DNA of 43,248 bases from Sulfurovum sp. UBA7648 (lineage in GTDB: Bacteria > Campylobacterota > Campylobacteria > Campylobacterales > Sulfurovaceae): positions 1 through 43,248 of the forward strand of contig DLIG01000016.1 of assembly GCA_002483605.1 (NCBI GenBank), given 5' to 3'. Shown in pieces: positions 21,791-30,944 of the stretch (position 1 is the stretch's first letter; every line of letters begins with the position of its first letter). The notes beneath the pieces are model-generated. The model was not told the origin of the DNA and ran no database searches. It saw nothing but the letters and a program-made list of their open reading frames with translations. Position numbers and translations under genes: made by a program.

Positions 21791-24001
21791 ATGAAAAATT
21801 TGATTATCGTAGAATCTCCGGCCAAAGCCCGAACCATTGGAGGCTTTTTAGGCAAAGATTATAAAGTTGTTGCATCAAAAGGGCATATACGCGACCTTCC
21901 CAAGCATAACTTTGGTATCGCAATTGATGAAAAGAGCGGCGACTTTATCCCACAGTATGCTATTCCAAAAGAAGCCGCAGCTACGGTAAAAGAGCTTAAA
22001 TCACTTGCCAAAGAAGCTGAAAATATATTTATCGCGACGGATGAAGATAGAGAAGGAGAAGCTATAGGATATCATATAGCAATGGCTATCGGCAAAAATC
22101 CGTCTATCTTGCCGCGTATTGTGTTTCACGAAATCACCAAACAAGCTATTAATCACGCTCTTGAAAATCCGCGTAAAATGGATATGTTTAGCGTTGATGC
22201 ACAGCAAACAAGACGTTTGCTGGACAGAATGGTAGGATATAAACTCTCTCCGCTTCTAGCAAGCAAAATTCAAAGAGGATTAAGTGCCGGACGGGTACAA
22301 AGTGCTGCCCTTAAGCTCGTTGTAGACAAAGAGCGTGAAATTAATGCTTTTCAAAGCCAAGAGTACTGGAGCATAGAAGGTATTTTTGAAAAAGAGATAG
22401 ACTCTACGCTCATTTCTTATCGCGGAGAAAAGATAGATAAACTTACAATCGAGAATGAAGAGCAAGCAAGAGAGATAGAAAGTGCTGCTAAAAATGATAC
22501 GTTCATAGTTGCAGACATTGAGACCAAATCCAAAAAAAGCAAAACTCCGCCTCCGTTTATGACATCTACTTTGCAACAAAGCGCATCAACACAATTGGGA
22601 TTTTCGCCTAAAAAAACCATGACGATAGCTCAAAAGCTTTATGAAGGCGTCAAAACAGACAAAGGCATAGCCGGTGTGATCACTTATATGAGAACTGACA
22701 GCCTAAATCTAGCAAGTGAAGCTGTGGAATCTGCTAGAGATTATATACAATCGAATTTTGGTGATAAATACCTGCCAAGCAAGCCGAAGATATATAGCAC
22801 AAAATCAAAAGGGGCCCAAGAAGCTCACGAAGCGATCCGTCCGACCATGATAGATTTTGATCCTGCAAAAGCCAGTGCCTATTTAGCAGCAGATGAACTT
22901 AAATTGTATCGTCTTATATATAATCGCTTCCTGGCATGTCAAATGAACGAAGCCATCATCGAGTCACAAACTATTATATTTAAAGGCAGTGATACTGCAT
23001 TCAAGGCCAATGGCAAACGACTTATATTTGATGGATTTTACAAAGTTACAGGATATAACGAAAAAGATAAATTATTGCCCCCTTTGGTTTTAAATTCTTC
23101 TGCTAAGCTTTCAGACATCAAAGCAACTCAGCATTTTACAGAGCCGCCTGCTAGATACAATGAGGCAAGCTTGATTAAAATGCTTGAATCTCTAGGTATT
23201 GGACGTCCAAGTACATATGCACCAACCATAACCATACTAGACACCAGAAAATATATAGAGATAAAAGAGAAGCGAATATATCCTACAGAAATTGCATTTC
23301 TTGTTACCTCTATGCTAGAAGAGCACTTCCCAGAAATCGTTGATAGCGGTTTTACGGCGAATATGGAAGAAAAGCTTGACCTTGTTGCTAATGGCGAACA
23401 AGATTGGCAAAAAATGCTCAAAGAATTTTACGGTACATTTTTACTCAAATTAGCTGAAGGCAAAAAAAATATAGCCAGCCTCAAGACCGCCACACCGACA
23501 GGCGAAATCTGTCCTGAATGCGGCGGTGAACTACTTCTTAGAAAAGGCAGATTTGGTGAGTTTGTTGCATGCGGCAATTTTCCAAAATGCAAATACACAA
23601 AAAATATTAAAGAAACTACCTTAGAGGAAGAGACAAAAACACCCGAGGATGCCACTAGTGAAATTTGCGACAAATGCGGCTCACCTATGGTTATAAAAGA
23701 CAGCAAACGCGGTAAATTTTTGGCTTGTTCTGCATATCCTAAATGCAAAAATGCAAAACCTCTCACTCCTCCAAAAGAGCTGAGCGTACCATGTCCAGAA
23801 TGCGGCGGCAAGCTGCACGAAAGACAAGGAAAAAGAGGAACCTTTTATGGATGCAGCAATTATCCAAAATGCAAATTCATTGCAAACTTTGAACCTATTG
23901 ACCGTCATTGCAGCGAATGTGGATACCTTATAGGCAAAAAAACACTAAAAACCAAAACCGTATATGAGTGTTTCAAATGCAAACACAAAGAAGAAGTATA
24001 A
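21791..24001 (+). CDS. topA: DNA topoisomerase I
   Basis: Type IA topoisomerase that relaxes negative supercoils. 736 aa. The Toprim domain starts at once (NLIIVESPAKARTIGGF, then DEDREGEAIGYH); the active-site tyrosine is in GVITYMRTDS at about residue 300; the C-terminus has several four-cysteine zinc-ribbon modules (CPECGGELLLRKGRFGEF and similar), plus a last CSECGYLIGKK. An in-frame ATG 54 bases earlier would add residues unlike the family, so 21791 is used. The stop overlaps the bioB start (TAATG). Confidence 0.97.
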   Translation: MKNLIIVESPAKARTIGGFLGKDYKVVASKGHIRDLPKHNFGIAIDEKSGDFIPQYAIPKEAAATVKELKSLAKEAENIFIATDEDREGEAIGYHIAMAIGKNPSILPRIVFHEITKQAINHALENPRKMDMFSVDAQQTRRLLDRMVGYKLSPLLASKIQRGLSAGRVQSAALKLVVDKEREINAFQSQEYWSIEGIFEKEIDSTLISYRGEKIDKLTIENEEQAREIESAAKNDTFIVADIETKSKKSKTPPPFMTSTLQQSASTQLGFSPKKTMTIAQKLYEGVKTDKGIAGVITYMRTDSLNLASEAVESARDYIQSNFGDKYLPSKPKIYSTKSKGAQEAHEAIRPTMIDFDPAKASAYLAADELKLYRLIYNRFLACQMNEAIIESQTIIFKGSDTAFKANGKRLIFDGFYKVTGYNEKDKLLPPLVLNSSAKLSDIKATQHFTEPPARYNEASLIKMLESLGIGRPSTYAPTITILDTRKYIEIKEKRIYPTEIAFLVTSMLEEHFPEIVDSGFTANMEEKLDLVANGEQDWQKMLKEFYGTFLLKLAEGKKNIASLKTATPTGEICPECGGELLLRKGRFGEFVACGNFPKCKYTKNIKETTLEEETKTPEDATSEICDKCGSPMVIKDSKRGKFLACSAYPKCKNAKPLTPPKELSVPCPECGGKLHERQGKRGTFYGCSNYPKCKFIANFEPIDRHCSECGYLIGKKTLKTKTVYECFKCKHKEEV

Positions 24002-24849
24002 TGTCAAAAGAAATTTTTTTATGTGCTATTAATAATATTCTTAGCGGCACTTGTGCTGAAGATTGTGCATTTTGCACCCAAAGCGTACGCTATCATGCCA
24101 ACATTGAACGATACAATTACAAACCATTGGAACAGATAATCAAAGAAGCCAAGCTCGCAAAAGAAGTAGGTGCTCTGGGTTATTGTTTAGTTACAGCAGG
24201 CAAAGGTTTGGATGATAAAAAAACAGAATATATAGCCAAAGCAACCAAAGCAATAAAAAAAGAAATTGATGGTTTGCACCTTATTGGATGCAATGGCATT
24301 GCAAACATTGAACAGCTTCGATATTTAAAAGAGAGCGGGATAGACAGCTACAATCACAATCTAGAAACATCGCCCTCATATTATCAGAAAATTTGCACGA
24401 CTCATAGCTGGGAAGAGAGATATGAGACTTGTCAAAATGTAAAATCAGTCGGCTTGTCATTGTGCACAGGTGGAATTTTTGGCATGGGGGAAAGTCATGA
24501 GGATAGAGCAGATCTTATAGCTGCCATATTGTCTCTACAGCCAGATGCTGTGCCTCTTAATTTTTATCATCCAAATCCTGCCCTTCCTATAAAATCAAGG
24601 AATATTACCCAGGATGAAGCCGTAAAAATTATATCTCAGATGCATAAAGGTTTACAAGAAGACAATATCTTAATGGTAGCAGGAGGAAGAGAATTGCTCT
24701 TTGGCGGAAATGAAAAAATCATGTTTGACGCCGGCGCAAATGCTATTGTGCTGGGCAATTACCTTACCACGCAAGGGGATGAGCCGCAAAGAGATATAGA
24801 TATGCTTGATAAATTAGGATTTAAAATAGCTAGCAGCTGTCATGATTAA
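24001..24849 (+). CDS. bioB: Biotin synthase
   Basis: Radical SAM enzyme inserting sulfur into dethiobiotin. 282 aa, the short form found in Campylobacterota (E. coli BioB is about 346). The CAEDCAFCTQS loop binds the 4Fe-4S/SAM cluster; YCLVTAG, YNHNLETSP and CTGGIFGMGES are the other conserved blocks, the last including a ligand cysteine of the auxiliary cluster. Start at 24001 overlaps the topA stop; the two are cotranscribed. It overlaps the FtsB-like gene tail to tail by 4 bases. Confidence 0.95.
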   Translation: MSKEIFLCAINNILSGTCAEDCAFCTQSVRYHANIERYNYKPLEQIIKEAKLAKEVGALGYCLVTAGKGLDDKKTEYIAKATKAIKKEIDGLHLIGCNGIANIEQLRYLKESGIDSYNHNLETSPSYYQKICTTHSWEERYETCQNVKSVGLSLCTGGIFGMGESHEDRADLIAAILSLQPDAVPLNFYHPNPALPIKSRNITQDEAVKIISQMHKGLQEDNILMVAGGRELLFGGNEKIMFDAGANAIVLGNYLTTQGDEPQRDIDMLDKLGFKIASSCHD

Positions 24850-25106
24850 TTGTTTTTTGGCTCTAGCTGTTTGAGTAAAAAATACTCTTTTTGCAGTTCT
24901 TGATTTTTATTTTTTGTATCTGTGATCTCTTTGCTTAACTCTTGTTTTTCTTGTTTTAAATGCCAAAGAGCCAATATGGAATTTTCACCAAACAATATTA
25001 CGCCCAAATAGACCCCTGCAAAAACGATCAATCCAAAGGCTATAATTATTTTTTTAATTCCTATATCGAGCAATGTATCGAAATCAAAATAATCATTAAT
25101 AGCCAT
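24846..25106 (-). CDS. FtsB/DivIC-like septum protein
   Basis: 86 aa, one transmembrane helix (about 18-40, IKKIIIAFGLIVFAGVYLGVI) followed by a coiled coil (about 48-80) rich in Lys, Glu and Gln. This is the architecture of septum-formation initiators that bridge FtsL and FtsQ in the divisome. It lies 5 bases downstream of eno, the same neighbour order as in Helicobacter. Sequence identity in this family is low, so the call rests on architecture and context. Confidence 0.78.
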   Translation of the reverse strand: MAINDYFDFDTLLDIGIKKIIIAFGLIVFAGVYLGVILFGENSILALWHLKQEKQELSKEITDTKNKNQELQKEYFLLKQLEPKNN

Positions 25107-25111
25107 AGAGA

Positions 25112-26383
25112 TTATTTAAATAATGCGCTTCCTAAATATTCACTATTTTCAAGCTCGCCCTCTATTTCCAACAGTCTATTATATTTAGCTATTCTATCGC
25201 TTCTTGCTGTTGATCCTGTCTTGATCTCGCCGGTATTTAGTGCCACTGCGAAATCGGCTATAAATGCATCTTCGCTCTCGCCTGAACGATGGCTCATAAC
25301 ACACTTATATCCATTTCTTTGGGCAAGTCTGACTGTTTGCATAGTCTCACTAACCGTTCCTATTTGATTTGGCTTGATAAGAATTGAATTGCCGATACCT
25401 TTTTCGATACCTTGAGCTAATATTTTAGCGTTCGTTACAAAAAGGTCATCTCCTACCAGCTGTACTTTGTTTCCAAGTCTCTCAGTCAATATTTTCCAGC
25501 CGTCCCAATCATCTTCGCTCAAACCATCTTCGATTGATACGATCGGATATTTATCGCATAGCATTGCATAATAATCTACCAACTCGGCACTTGTCAGTTT
25601 TCTATCTTCTGAATGCAGATGATAGATACCTTTTTCTACTTCAAGTTCGCTGCTGGCTACATCAAGAGCTATTGCTATTTGTTCGCCAGGAACATATCCT
25701 GCTTTTTTGATAGCCTCGATGATTACAGAGATAGGTTCTTCATTGTTTTTGAGATTCGGCGCAAATCCGCCCTCATCGCCCACTGCAGTACTTTCGCCCA
25801 TGTCATTAATGATTTTTTTAAGATGATGATAAACTTCAGCGCTTGCTCTAAGTCCTTCTGAAAATTTATCAAAACCGATAGGCATTATCATATATTCTTG
25901 AAAATCTACAGAATTGTTTGCATGTGCACCGCCGTTGATAATATTAAGCATAGGCACAGGCATTACCATGGCATTTGCACCGCCAAGATAACGATATAGA
26001 GGTATTTTGAGGTATTTTGCTGCCGCTCTTGCTACTGCCATAGAAACTCCAAGCACAGCATTTGCGCCCAAATTGCCATAATTATCAGTGCCGTCTAATT
26101 CTTTTAATAAAGCATCGATCCCAGCTTGATCGAGCGGGCTGAGGCCGATAAGGGCTTCTGCTATGGTTACATTGATATTTTCACAAGCTTTAAGCACGCC
26201 CTTGCCCATATATCTTGTCCCGCCATCTCTAAGTTCTAAGGCTTCTCTTTTGCCTGTACTTGCACCGCTTGGCACAATTGCATTTGCCATAGTGCCGTTG
26301 CTTAGAAATATTGTAGCTCTAACCGTCGGATTGCCTCTGCTATCCATGACCTCATCTGCTCTAATATCATCAATATAAATCAT
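25112..26383 (-). CDS. eno: Enolase
   Basis: Interconverts 2-phosphoglycerate and phosphoenolpyruvate. 423 aa, full length. IRADEVMDSRGNPTV at the N-terminus, VGDEGGFAPN, SIEDGLSEDDWDGW (metal ligand), LVGDDLFVTN, ILIKPNQIGT (catalytic Lys) and MSHRSGESED are all present. Own extended -10 at 26412-26420 and AGAGG before ATG, and followed by the FtsB-like gene. Confidence 0.98.
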   Translation of the reverse strand: MIYIDDIRADEVMDSRGNPTVRATIFLSNGTMANAIVPSGASTGKREALELRDGGTRYMGKGVLKACENINVTIAEALIGLSPLDQAGIDALLKELDGTDNYGNLGANAVLGVSMAVARAAAKYLKIPLYRYLGGANAMVMPVPMLNIINGGAHANNSVDFQEYMIMPIGFDKFSEGLRASAEVYHHLKKIINDMGESTAVGDEGGFAPNLKNNEEPISVIIEAIKKAGYVPGEQIAIALDVASSELEVEKGIYHLHSEDRKLTSAELVDYYAMLCDKYPIVSIEDGLSEDDWDGWKILTERLGNKVQLVGDDLFVTNAKILAQGIEKGIGNSILIKPNQIGTVSETMQTVRLAQRNGYKCVMSHRSGESEDAFIADFAVALNTGEIKTGSTARSDRIAKYNRLLEIEGELENSEYLGSALFK

Positions 26384-26411
26384 AATTTTCCTCTTTGCAT
26401 ATAATGTTGAT

Positions 26412-26420
26412 ATTTTAGCA
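26412..26420 (-). promoter_or_regulatory. Extended -10 promoter of eno
   Basis: Minus strand TGCTAAAAT, 28 bases before the eno ATG. Confidence 0.5.
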
Positions 26421-26442
26421 AATTTTATCTAAGAAGATAGGG

Positions 26443-27489
26443 TCACTCTTCTATGCCTATCTCGCTTTCGCCCATAGAGAGCATATCGCTTACCCCTAAA
26501 GCATCACGTATCTTGCCTTCTATCTCTTCTCGCAATGATGTATTATCTTTTAGAGTTTGTTTTGCGCCTTCTTTGCCTTGGCCGAGCTTGTGTTCTCCAT
26601 AGCTAAACCAAGCCCCTGCTTTATCAACAATATCAAGTTTGACGCCATAATCTATCAGTTCGCCCTCTTTGCTGATACCCTCACCGAACATGATATCAAA
26701 CTCTGCTTGCCTGAAAGGCGGTGCTACTTTATTTTTGACAACTTTTGCTTTGACACGGTTTCCTATTTGTGACTCTCCTTGCTTTAATGTAGCAATACGT
26801 CTAACATCGATTCTGACAGATGCATAGAACTTCAAAGCATTTCCGCCGGTTGTAGTTTCCGGTGAACCATACCCCATAGTACCTATTTTCATACGGATCT
26901 GATTGATAAATATAACTGTAGTATTTGTCTTATGGAGTATTGCTGTTAGTTTTCTAAGAGCTTGGCTCATAAGTCTAGCTTGAAGCCCTACATGCGTATC
27001 TCCCATATCACCTTCTATCTCGCTTTTAGGAGTAAGTGCTGCGACTGAATCCACAACTATAAGACTAACTGCACCGCTTCTTGCCAGAGTCTCAAGAATA
27101 TCAAGAGCTTGCTCCCCAAAATCCGGCTGAGAAACAAGTAAATTATCCACATCAACACCCAAATTTTTGGCATACAGCACATCAAGAGCATGTTCTGCAT
27201 CTATAAAAGCGCACACATCACCGTTTTTTTGTGCCGAAGCGATGACTTGCAGTGACAATGTGGTCTTTCCTGAAGACTCAGGGCCATATATCTCTATGAT
27301 CCTGCCTTGCGGAACCCCTCCGATACCAAGGGCGATATCCAGCCCCAAAGAACCTGTGCTTATGGCTGCGATCGGTTCTATCTCTTTATCGCCAAGTCGC
27401 ATCAAAGTGCCTTTTCCAAAGGTTTTATCGATCTGCTTTATAGCCATCTCTAACGCTTTTGCTTTTTGTGCATCCATTGCCATGCTCAT
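26443..27489 (-). CDS. recA: Recombinase A
   Basis: ATP-dependent strand-exchange protein of recombination and repair. 348 aa. Walker A GPESSGKTT, MAW-type loop and VDSVAALTPKSEIEGDMGD, L2 loop region FINQIRMKIGTMGYGSPETTTGGNALKFYASVR split over 200-232 are conserved, with a short acidic tail. Two starts are possible: ATG 27489 or, two codons later, ATG 27483 (MAMDAQ), each with an AAGGA-type site. No LexA-like box was recognised; an operator-like palindrome lies about 70 bases upstream. Confidence 0.98.
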   Translation of the reverse strand: MSMAMDAQKAKALEMAIKQIDKTFGKGTLMRLGDKEIEPIAAISTGSLGLDIALGIGGVPQGRIIEIYGPESSGKTTLSLQVIASAQKNGDVCAFIDAEHALDVLYAKNLGVDVDNLLVSQPDFGEQALDILETLARSGAVSLIVVDSVAALTPKSEIEGDMGDTHVGLQARLMSQALRKLTAILHKTNTTVIFINQIRMKIGTMGYGSPETTTGGNALKFYASVRIDVRRIATLKQGESQIGNRVKAKVVKNKVAPPFRQAEFDIMFGEGISKEGELIDYGVKLDIVDKAGAWFSYGEHKLGQGKEGAKQTLKDNTSLREEIEGKIRDALGVSDMLSMGESEIGIEE

Positions 27490-27510
27490 CCTTTTATCCT
27501 TTATGTTGAA

Positions 27511-27519
27511 ATTCTAACA
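27511..27519 (-). promoter_or_regulatory. Extended -10 promoter of recA
   Basis: Minus strand TGTTAGAAT, about 22 bases before the recA ATG. Confidence 0.4.
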
Positions 27520-27555
27520 CCATTTTAATCTCTTTTGGATGAGTGGTAAAAAAAT

Positions 27556-27570
27556 ATGTCAAATTGTCAT
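27556..27570. promoter_or_regulatory. Operator-like near-palindrome between recA and mqnD
   Basis: ATGTCAAATTGTCAT differs by one base from the perfect palindrome at 21709-21723. It lies in the divergent region of recA and mqnD, about 40 bases upstream of the recA -10. Confidence 0.4.
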
Positions 27571-27646
27571 GTTTTTTCTTTTTTTCTGAAATTCTCCAAT
27601 TTAACCCATTTTCGCTAAAATAACGTATATTTTTACGGAGCCGTAT

Positions 27647-28507
27647 ATGAACATTACCCTAGCCCACTCTCCCGATGCAGATGATATATTTATGTATTAT
27701 GCTATAGCATTCGGATGGGTGGATACGTTTGATTATAATATCACAAATGAAGCTCTTGATATAGAGACATTAAATGTAGAAGCACTAAAAGGCGCCTATG
27801 ATGTGAGTGCCATTAGTTTTGCTCTATATCCGCTTATCAAAGATGAGTATGCGCTTCTAAGAACCGCTGTGAGCTTTGGAGAAGGATACGGCCCCAAACT
27901 TATCCGCAAAAAAGAGACCAAGCTCAAACGCAACTTTCGTGTAGCGCTCTCAGGAGCAAATACCACCAATGCATTGTTATTCCGCATATACTATCCCGAG
28001 GCCAGAATAGTATATAAAAATTTTTTAGAGATTGAAAATGCCGTACTTAGCGGCGAGGTGGACGCAGGAGTGCTGATCCATGAATCGATCCTCTCTTACG
28101 ATGAAAGTCTGGAAGTAGAAAAAGAGATGTGGGATATATGGTGTGAACTTAGCGGGGGCGGATTGCCTCTGCCTCTTGGCGGAATGGCACTTCGAAGATC
28201 TTTGCCTCTTAATCGCGCTATAGATATAGAAAATATCCTTATTGACGGCGTAAAAGTAGCGAATGAAAGAAAAGCTGAGCTTTCAAAAAAATTAGAAGAT
28301 GAAAAGCTGGTCAGGATTGACGGTAAAATGCTTGAAAAGTATCTGGATATGTATGCATCCGATGAATCTATCACGCTTTCGCCGCTGCAAATAAAAGCGC
28401 TTGATAAACTTTATGAGATCGGATACAAGAATGGTTTTTACAGTGAACCCCTCGTTACTACACAGTACTTGATACCACAACAATACGCAACGCTTAGGCA
28501 GCAATAG
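27647..28507 (+). CDS. mqnD: 1,4-dihydroxy-6-naphthoate synthase (MqnD)
   Basis: Acts late in the futalosine route to menaquinone, the quinone of this phylum. 286 aa periplasmic-binding-protein-like fold. SPDADDIFMYYAI (8-20), DIETLN, DVSAISFALYPLI, GEGYGPKLI, GEVDAGVLIHES (catalytic His region) and GLPLPLGGMA match MqnD rather than MqnA. GGAG lies 7 bases before ATG. murB starts within its stop codon (TAGTG), so the two are cotranscribed. Confidence 0.92.
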   Translation: MNITLAHSPDADDIFMYYAIAFGWVDTFDYNITNEALDIETLNVEALKGAYDVSAISFALYPLIKDEYALLRTAVSFGEGYGPKLIRKKETKLKRNFRVALSGANTTNALLFRIYYPEARIVYKNFLEIENAVLSGEVDAGVLIHESILSYDESLEVEKEMWDIWCELSGGGLPLPLGGMALRRSLPLNRAIDIENILIDGVKVANERKAELSKKLEDEKLVRIDGKMLEKYLDMYASDESITLSPLQIKALDKLYEIGYKNGFYSEPLVTTQYLIPQQYATLRQQ

Positions 28508-29283
28508 TGTTTTATAAAACTATAGACTTCAGCAAATTTACGAGTATCCGCATAGGGCAAAAAGAAGAAGTGTTAATGCTGGAGCTTGGCGATACCGCCC
28601 CAAAAGACAGATATCTCATAGGCCACGGGAATAATCTGCTCATTTCTCCAACGCCGCCGCCGCTTATGATGCTTGGCAAAGATTTTGATTTTATAAATTT
28701 AAAAGACGATATTCTAGGCATAGGAGCAGCTACGCCTACAGGCAAGATCCTCTCTTTTGTAAAAAAACACGATATAGCAGGATTTGAGTTTGTATCAAAG
28801 CTCCCGGGTTCATTGGGGGGCATGCTGGCCATGAACGCCGGGGTCAAAGAGTATGAGATCTTCAATATTTTAGACAGCGTCTGTATAGACGGGCTCTGGA
28901 GAAAAAAAGAAGAGATAGAACATGGCTATCGCTTTGCAAAGCTTGGCGGAGTTGCTACTGAAGCTAGATTTCGGATTAAACACGGATTTGATACCAAACA
29001 GCTAGAATCTCTTATAGCCTTGCGTGCTAATCAGCCTAAAGAGCCAAGCGCAGGATCGCTATTCAAAAATCCCGAGGGAGATCATGCCGGCAGGCTCATA
29101 GAAGCTGTGGGGCTAAAAGGTATGCAAATCGGGGGTATGGCGTGGAGCGAAGTACATGCGAACTTCTTGGTCAATAAAGGCTACGGAACATTTAGCGAAG
29201 CTATGGAGCTCATAAACCTTGCTAAGCAAAAAGTGCAAAGCCGATTTGGCATAGCCTTGCAAGAAGAGGTTAAAATACTCTAA
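28507..29283 (+). CDS. murB: UDP-N-acetylenolpyruvoylglucosamine reductase
   Basis: FAD/NADPH enzyme forming UDP-MurNAc in the cytoplasm. 258 aa, the short Campylobacterota form. TSIRIGQ near the start, GHGNNLLIS (FAD binding), KLPGSLGGMLAMNAGVKEYE, SAGSLFKNPEG (catalytic Ser), GLKGMQIGGMAWSEVHANFLVN and the C-terminal Glu in EEVKIL are present. The start is GTG overlapping the mqnD stop by one base. It ends directly against the DUF1566 gene on the other strand. Confidence 0.95.
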   Translation: MFYKTIDFSKFTSIRIGQKEEVLMLELGDTAPKDRYLIGHGNNLLISPTPPPLMMLGKDFDFINLKDDILGIGAATPTGKILSFVKKHDIAGFEFVSKLPGSLGGMLAMNAGVKEYEIFNILDSVCIDGLWRKKEEIEHGYRFAKLGGVATEARFRIKHGFDTKQLESLIALRANQPKEPSAGSLFKNPEGDHAGRLIEAVGLKGMQIGGMAWSEVHANFLVNKGYGTFSEAMELINLAKQKVQSRFGIALQEEVKIL

Positions 29284-29793
29284 TTACTTTTTTGTGCCAA
29301 TATCTTCTTGCGTCAAGCACCGAACGCAGCGAATATAGTTTGACTGCTTAGGATCTCTGGCGTATCTATATCCGTCTACGCTATAAACAACATAATATTT
29401 ACTTTTTACAGCAGGGGTAGATGTCCAAAAATCAGCTCCGCGGTTGTCTTGAAATACATCTTTTTTGACCGAAACCGTCATCATTTCGTCCGACGTAGGC
29501 AATCTCCAATCATTATAGCCTCCCATGTTTGATGATTCACAATAATTTGCAGCATGCGACAAACTTCCGGCTTTGCAAGCCGACGCATCCTTTTTGTATG
29601 CACCGTCACTGCGATCGTCATATACTGCATCTTGCCACACAAGGCCGGCTTCTTTGTCTACATAAACACCATCATTTTTACAACCGCCAGAGCAGTCATC
29701 TATACCTACATTAGGCTCATAGGAAGGTGCAATATCTCCGCCTGCATTAGCAAGGAAAGAAAATAATATTCCAATTTTAATATATTTCATCAT
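29284..29793 (-). CDS. Exported DUF1566 (Lcl-type) domain protein
   Basis: 169 aa with a signal peptide (MKYIKIGILFSFLANA). The body carries the DUF1566 pattern: a GLVWQDA strand, GGYNDWRLPTSDEMM, then FWTSTPA, VYSVDGYRYA and CVRC near the end, with paired cysteines (DDCSGGC, CVRC) that may form disulfides in the periplasm. Function unknown; the domain is widespread in exported bacterial proteins. ATG at 29793 follows GGAG by 8 bases; an upstream in-frame ATG would fuse it onto the L,D-transpeptidase gene and was rejected. Cotranscribed with that gene, 23 bases apart. Confidence 0.8.
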   Translation of the reverse strand: MMKYIKIGILFSFLANAGGDIAPSYEPNVGIDDCSGGCKNDGVYVDKEAGLVWQDAVYDDRSDGAYKKDASACKAGSLSHAANYCESSNMGGYNDWRLPTSDEMMTVSVKKDVFQDNRGADFWTSTPAVKSKYYVVYSVDGYRYARDPKQSNYIRCVRCLTQEDIGTKK

Positions 29794-29816
29794 CGTAAAA
29801 TCTCCTCTTTGGTATC

Positions 29817-30398
29817 TTAAGCATATATTTCTATCTTGACTCCCGGAGCCACTGCGCTCCACAAGAAATCAATTGCTTTGTTTGGTATGGCTATGCAGCC
29901 TTCGGTCCAATCCTGCTTTAACGTATATGCATCGCCTCTGCCATCGCTGTTCCATTTGGGTTGCCCATGAATCGTAACATAGCCGCCAGGCTTAACGCCT
30001 TTGGCTTTTGCCCTAGCTATATCCTGTGCATCTGGATAAGATATTAGCATCGACCTATACAGCCTCGGATCGCATTTTTTGCTTACTATACAGTAACTTC
30101 CTTCCGGTGTTTTATAATCTCCTTCTGCTATCTTATGCCCTTTTAGGCCATTTTTACCCAAAGATATTTTATATTTTTGTATAATTTTGTCTTGCTTATA
30201 TAGATACATGGTCTTTTTAGATTTATAAATAACGATCTTGTCTATCTTCATTGCCGGAATAACATCCCTGCCGGTCTGGAGTTGCTTGCGGCACTCTTTT
30301 AGATCATAAGGTGTCTTATCGTATGCGGTATGTTTTTTTGAGCATCCTGTTATTATTACAGCTAAAGCAAATAGTACAATTGCAAATTTTAAGTTCAT
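29817..30398 (-). CDS. L,D-transpeptidase (YkuD domain) lipoprotein
   Basis: 193 aa. Lipobox VIITGC with Cys19 gives a lipid anchor. The YkuD domain spans about 53-193 and has the histidine of VTIHGQP and the catalytic-cysteine motif TEGCIAI. Such enzymes form 3-3 peptidoglycan crosslinks or attach proteins to the wall. The domain ends almost at the stop codon. It lies between a coiled-coil protein gene and the DUF1566 gene, all on one strand. Confidence 0.88.
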   Translation of the reverse strand: MNLKFAIVLFALAVIITGCSKKHTAYDKTPYDLKECRKQLQTGRDVIPAMKIDKIVIYKSKKTMYLYKQDKIIQKYKISLGKNGLKGHKIAEGDYKTPEGSYCIVSKKCDPRLYRSMLISYPDAQDIARAKAKGVKPGGYVTIHGQPKWNSDGRGDAYTLKQDWTEGCIAIPNKAIDFLWSAVAPGVKIEIYA

Positions 30399-30418
30399 CG
30401 CTGCTTCCTTCGATCGCT

Positions 30419-30811
30419 TTAATCATCATCCCTACATGCCAAAAGCTTATGCTTCTCTTTTTTGTAACTATTTTTATTTTTCAGTTTTTGCAAACGATTA
30501 AGATTGCTCATCTCTGTCTCTCTAAGCTCGTTTAATATTATATCATTAAATTGTTCTCTGTTTTTGCTTTTCTCATATAAAGCTAAAATATACTCTTTAA
30601 GTTTTTGATTATACTCGCCTTCTAAACGAATAGCTTCTTTTTCATGCAATTTTTTAACCATAGACTCAAGTTTAATATAAAAAGAATTAGAGTCAGTATT
30701 GGTATCGCGAAGCATTTTAAATATATTTTTTGATATTTTTTCTAATTCTGCAATGTATTTTTGACGATTATATTTGTCGATCTGTTTCTGGGTAAATCTA
30801 GCCAAATGCAT
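30419..30811 (-). CDS. Small coiled-coil protein of unknown function
   Basis: 130 aa, highly charged, predicted almost wholly helical with long heptad-like stretches (KKLHEKEAIRLEGEYNQK, NELRETEMSNLNRLQKLK) and a basic tail. No signal peptide or membrane segment. Not recognised. ATG at 30811 has a poorly spaced AAAGG; a TTG six bases later (LARFTQKQ) is better spaced and may be the real start. Same strand and 20 bases upstream of the L,D-transpeptidase. Confidence 0.55.
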   Translation of the reverse strand: MHLARFTQKQIDKYNRQKYIAELEKISKNIFKMLRDTNTDSNSFYIKLESMVKKLHEKEAIRLEGEYNQKLKEYILALYEKSKNREQFNDIILNELRETEMSNLNRLQKLKNKNSYKKEKHKLLACRDDD

Positions 30812-30883
30812 GCCTTTACTTTATCTATATAGTAATTATATAGCAAGAAATGCTAAAAGTTGGTAAAATGAAAGTTGATAATA

Positions 30884-30912
30884 TCATCTGCGCCCTTGTT
30901 GGCAGCAGATGA
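30884..30912. repeat. Inverted repeat downstream of tpx
   Basis: Perfect 8-base arms TCATCTGC (30884-30891) and GCAGATGA (30905-30912) around 13 bases. It follows tpx on the minus strand but has no T run, so it is only a possible factor-dependent end or stabilising hairpin. Confidence 0.4.
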
Positions 30913-30944
30913 AGTGTTAATTTACTTAAGGAAAGAATTTTAAA

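Noticed and set aside
27631..27649. Hairpin hiding the mqnD ribosome-binding site (TACGGAGCCGTA)
   Set aside because: The loop would be only 2 to 4 bases and the stem 4 pairs; not convincing as a switch.
30884..30912. Rho-independent terminator of tpx
   Set aside because: The stem is good but no T run follows on the minus strand, so it was listed only as an inverted repeat.
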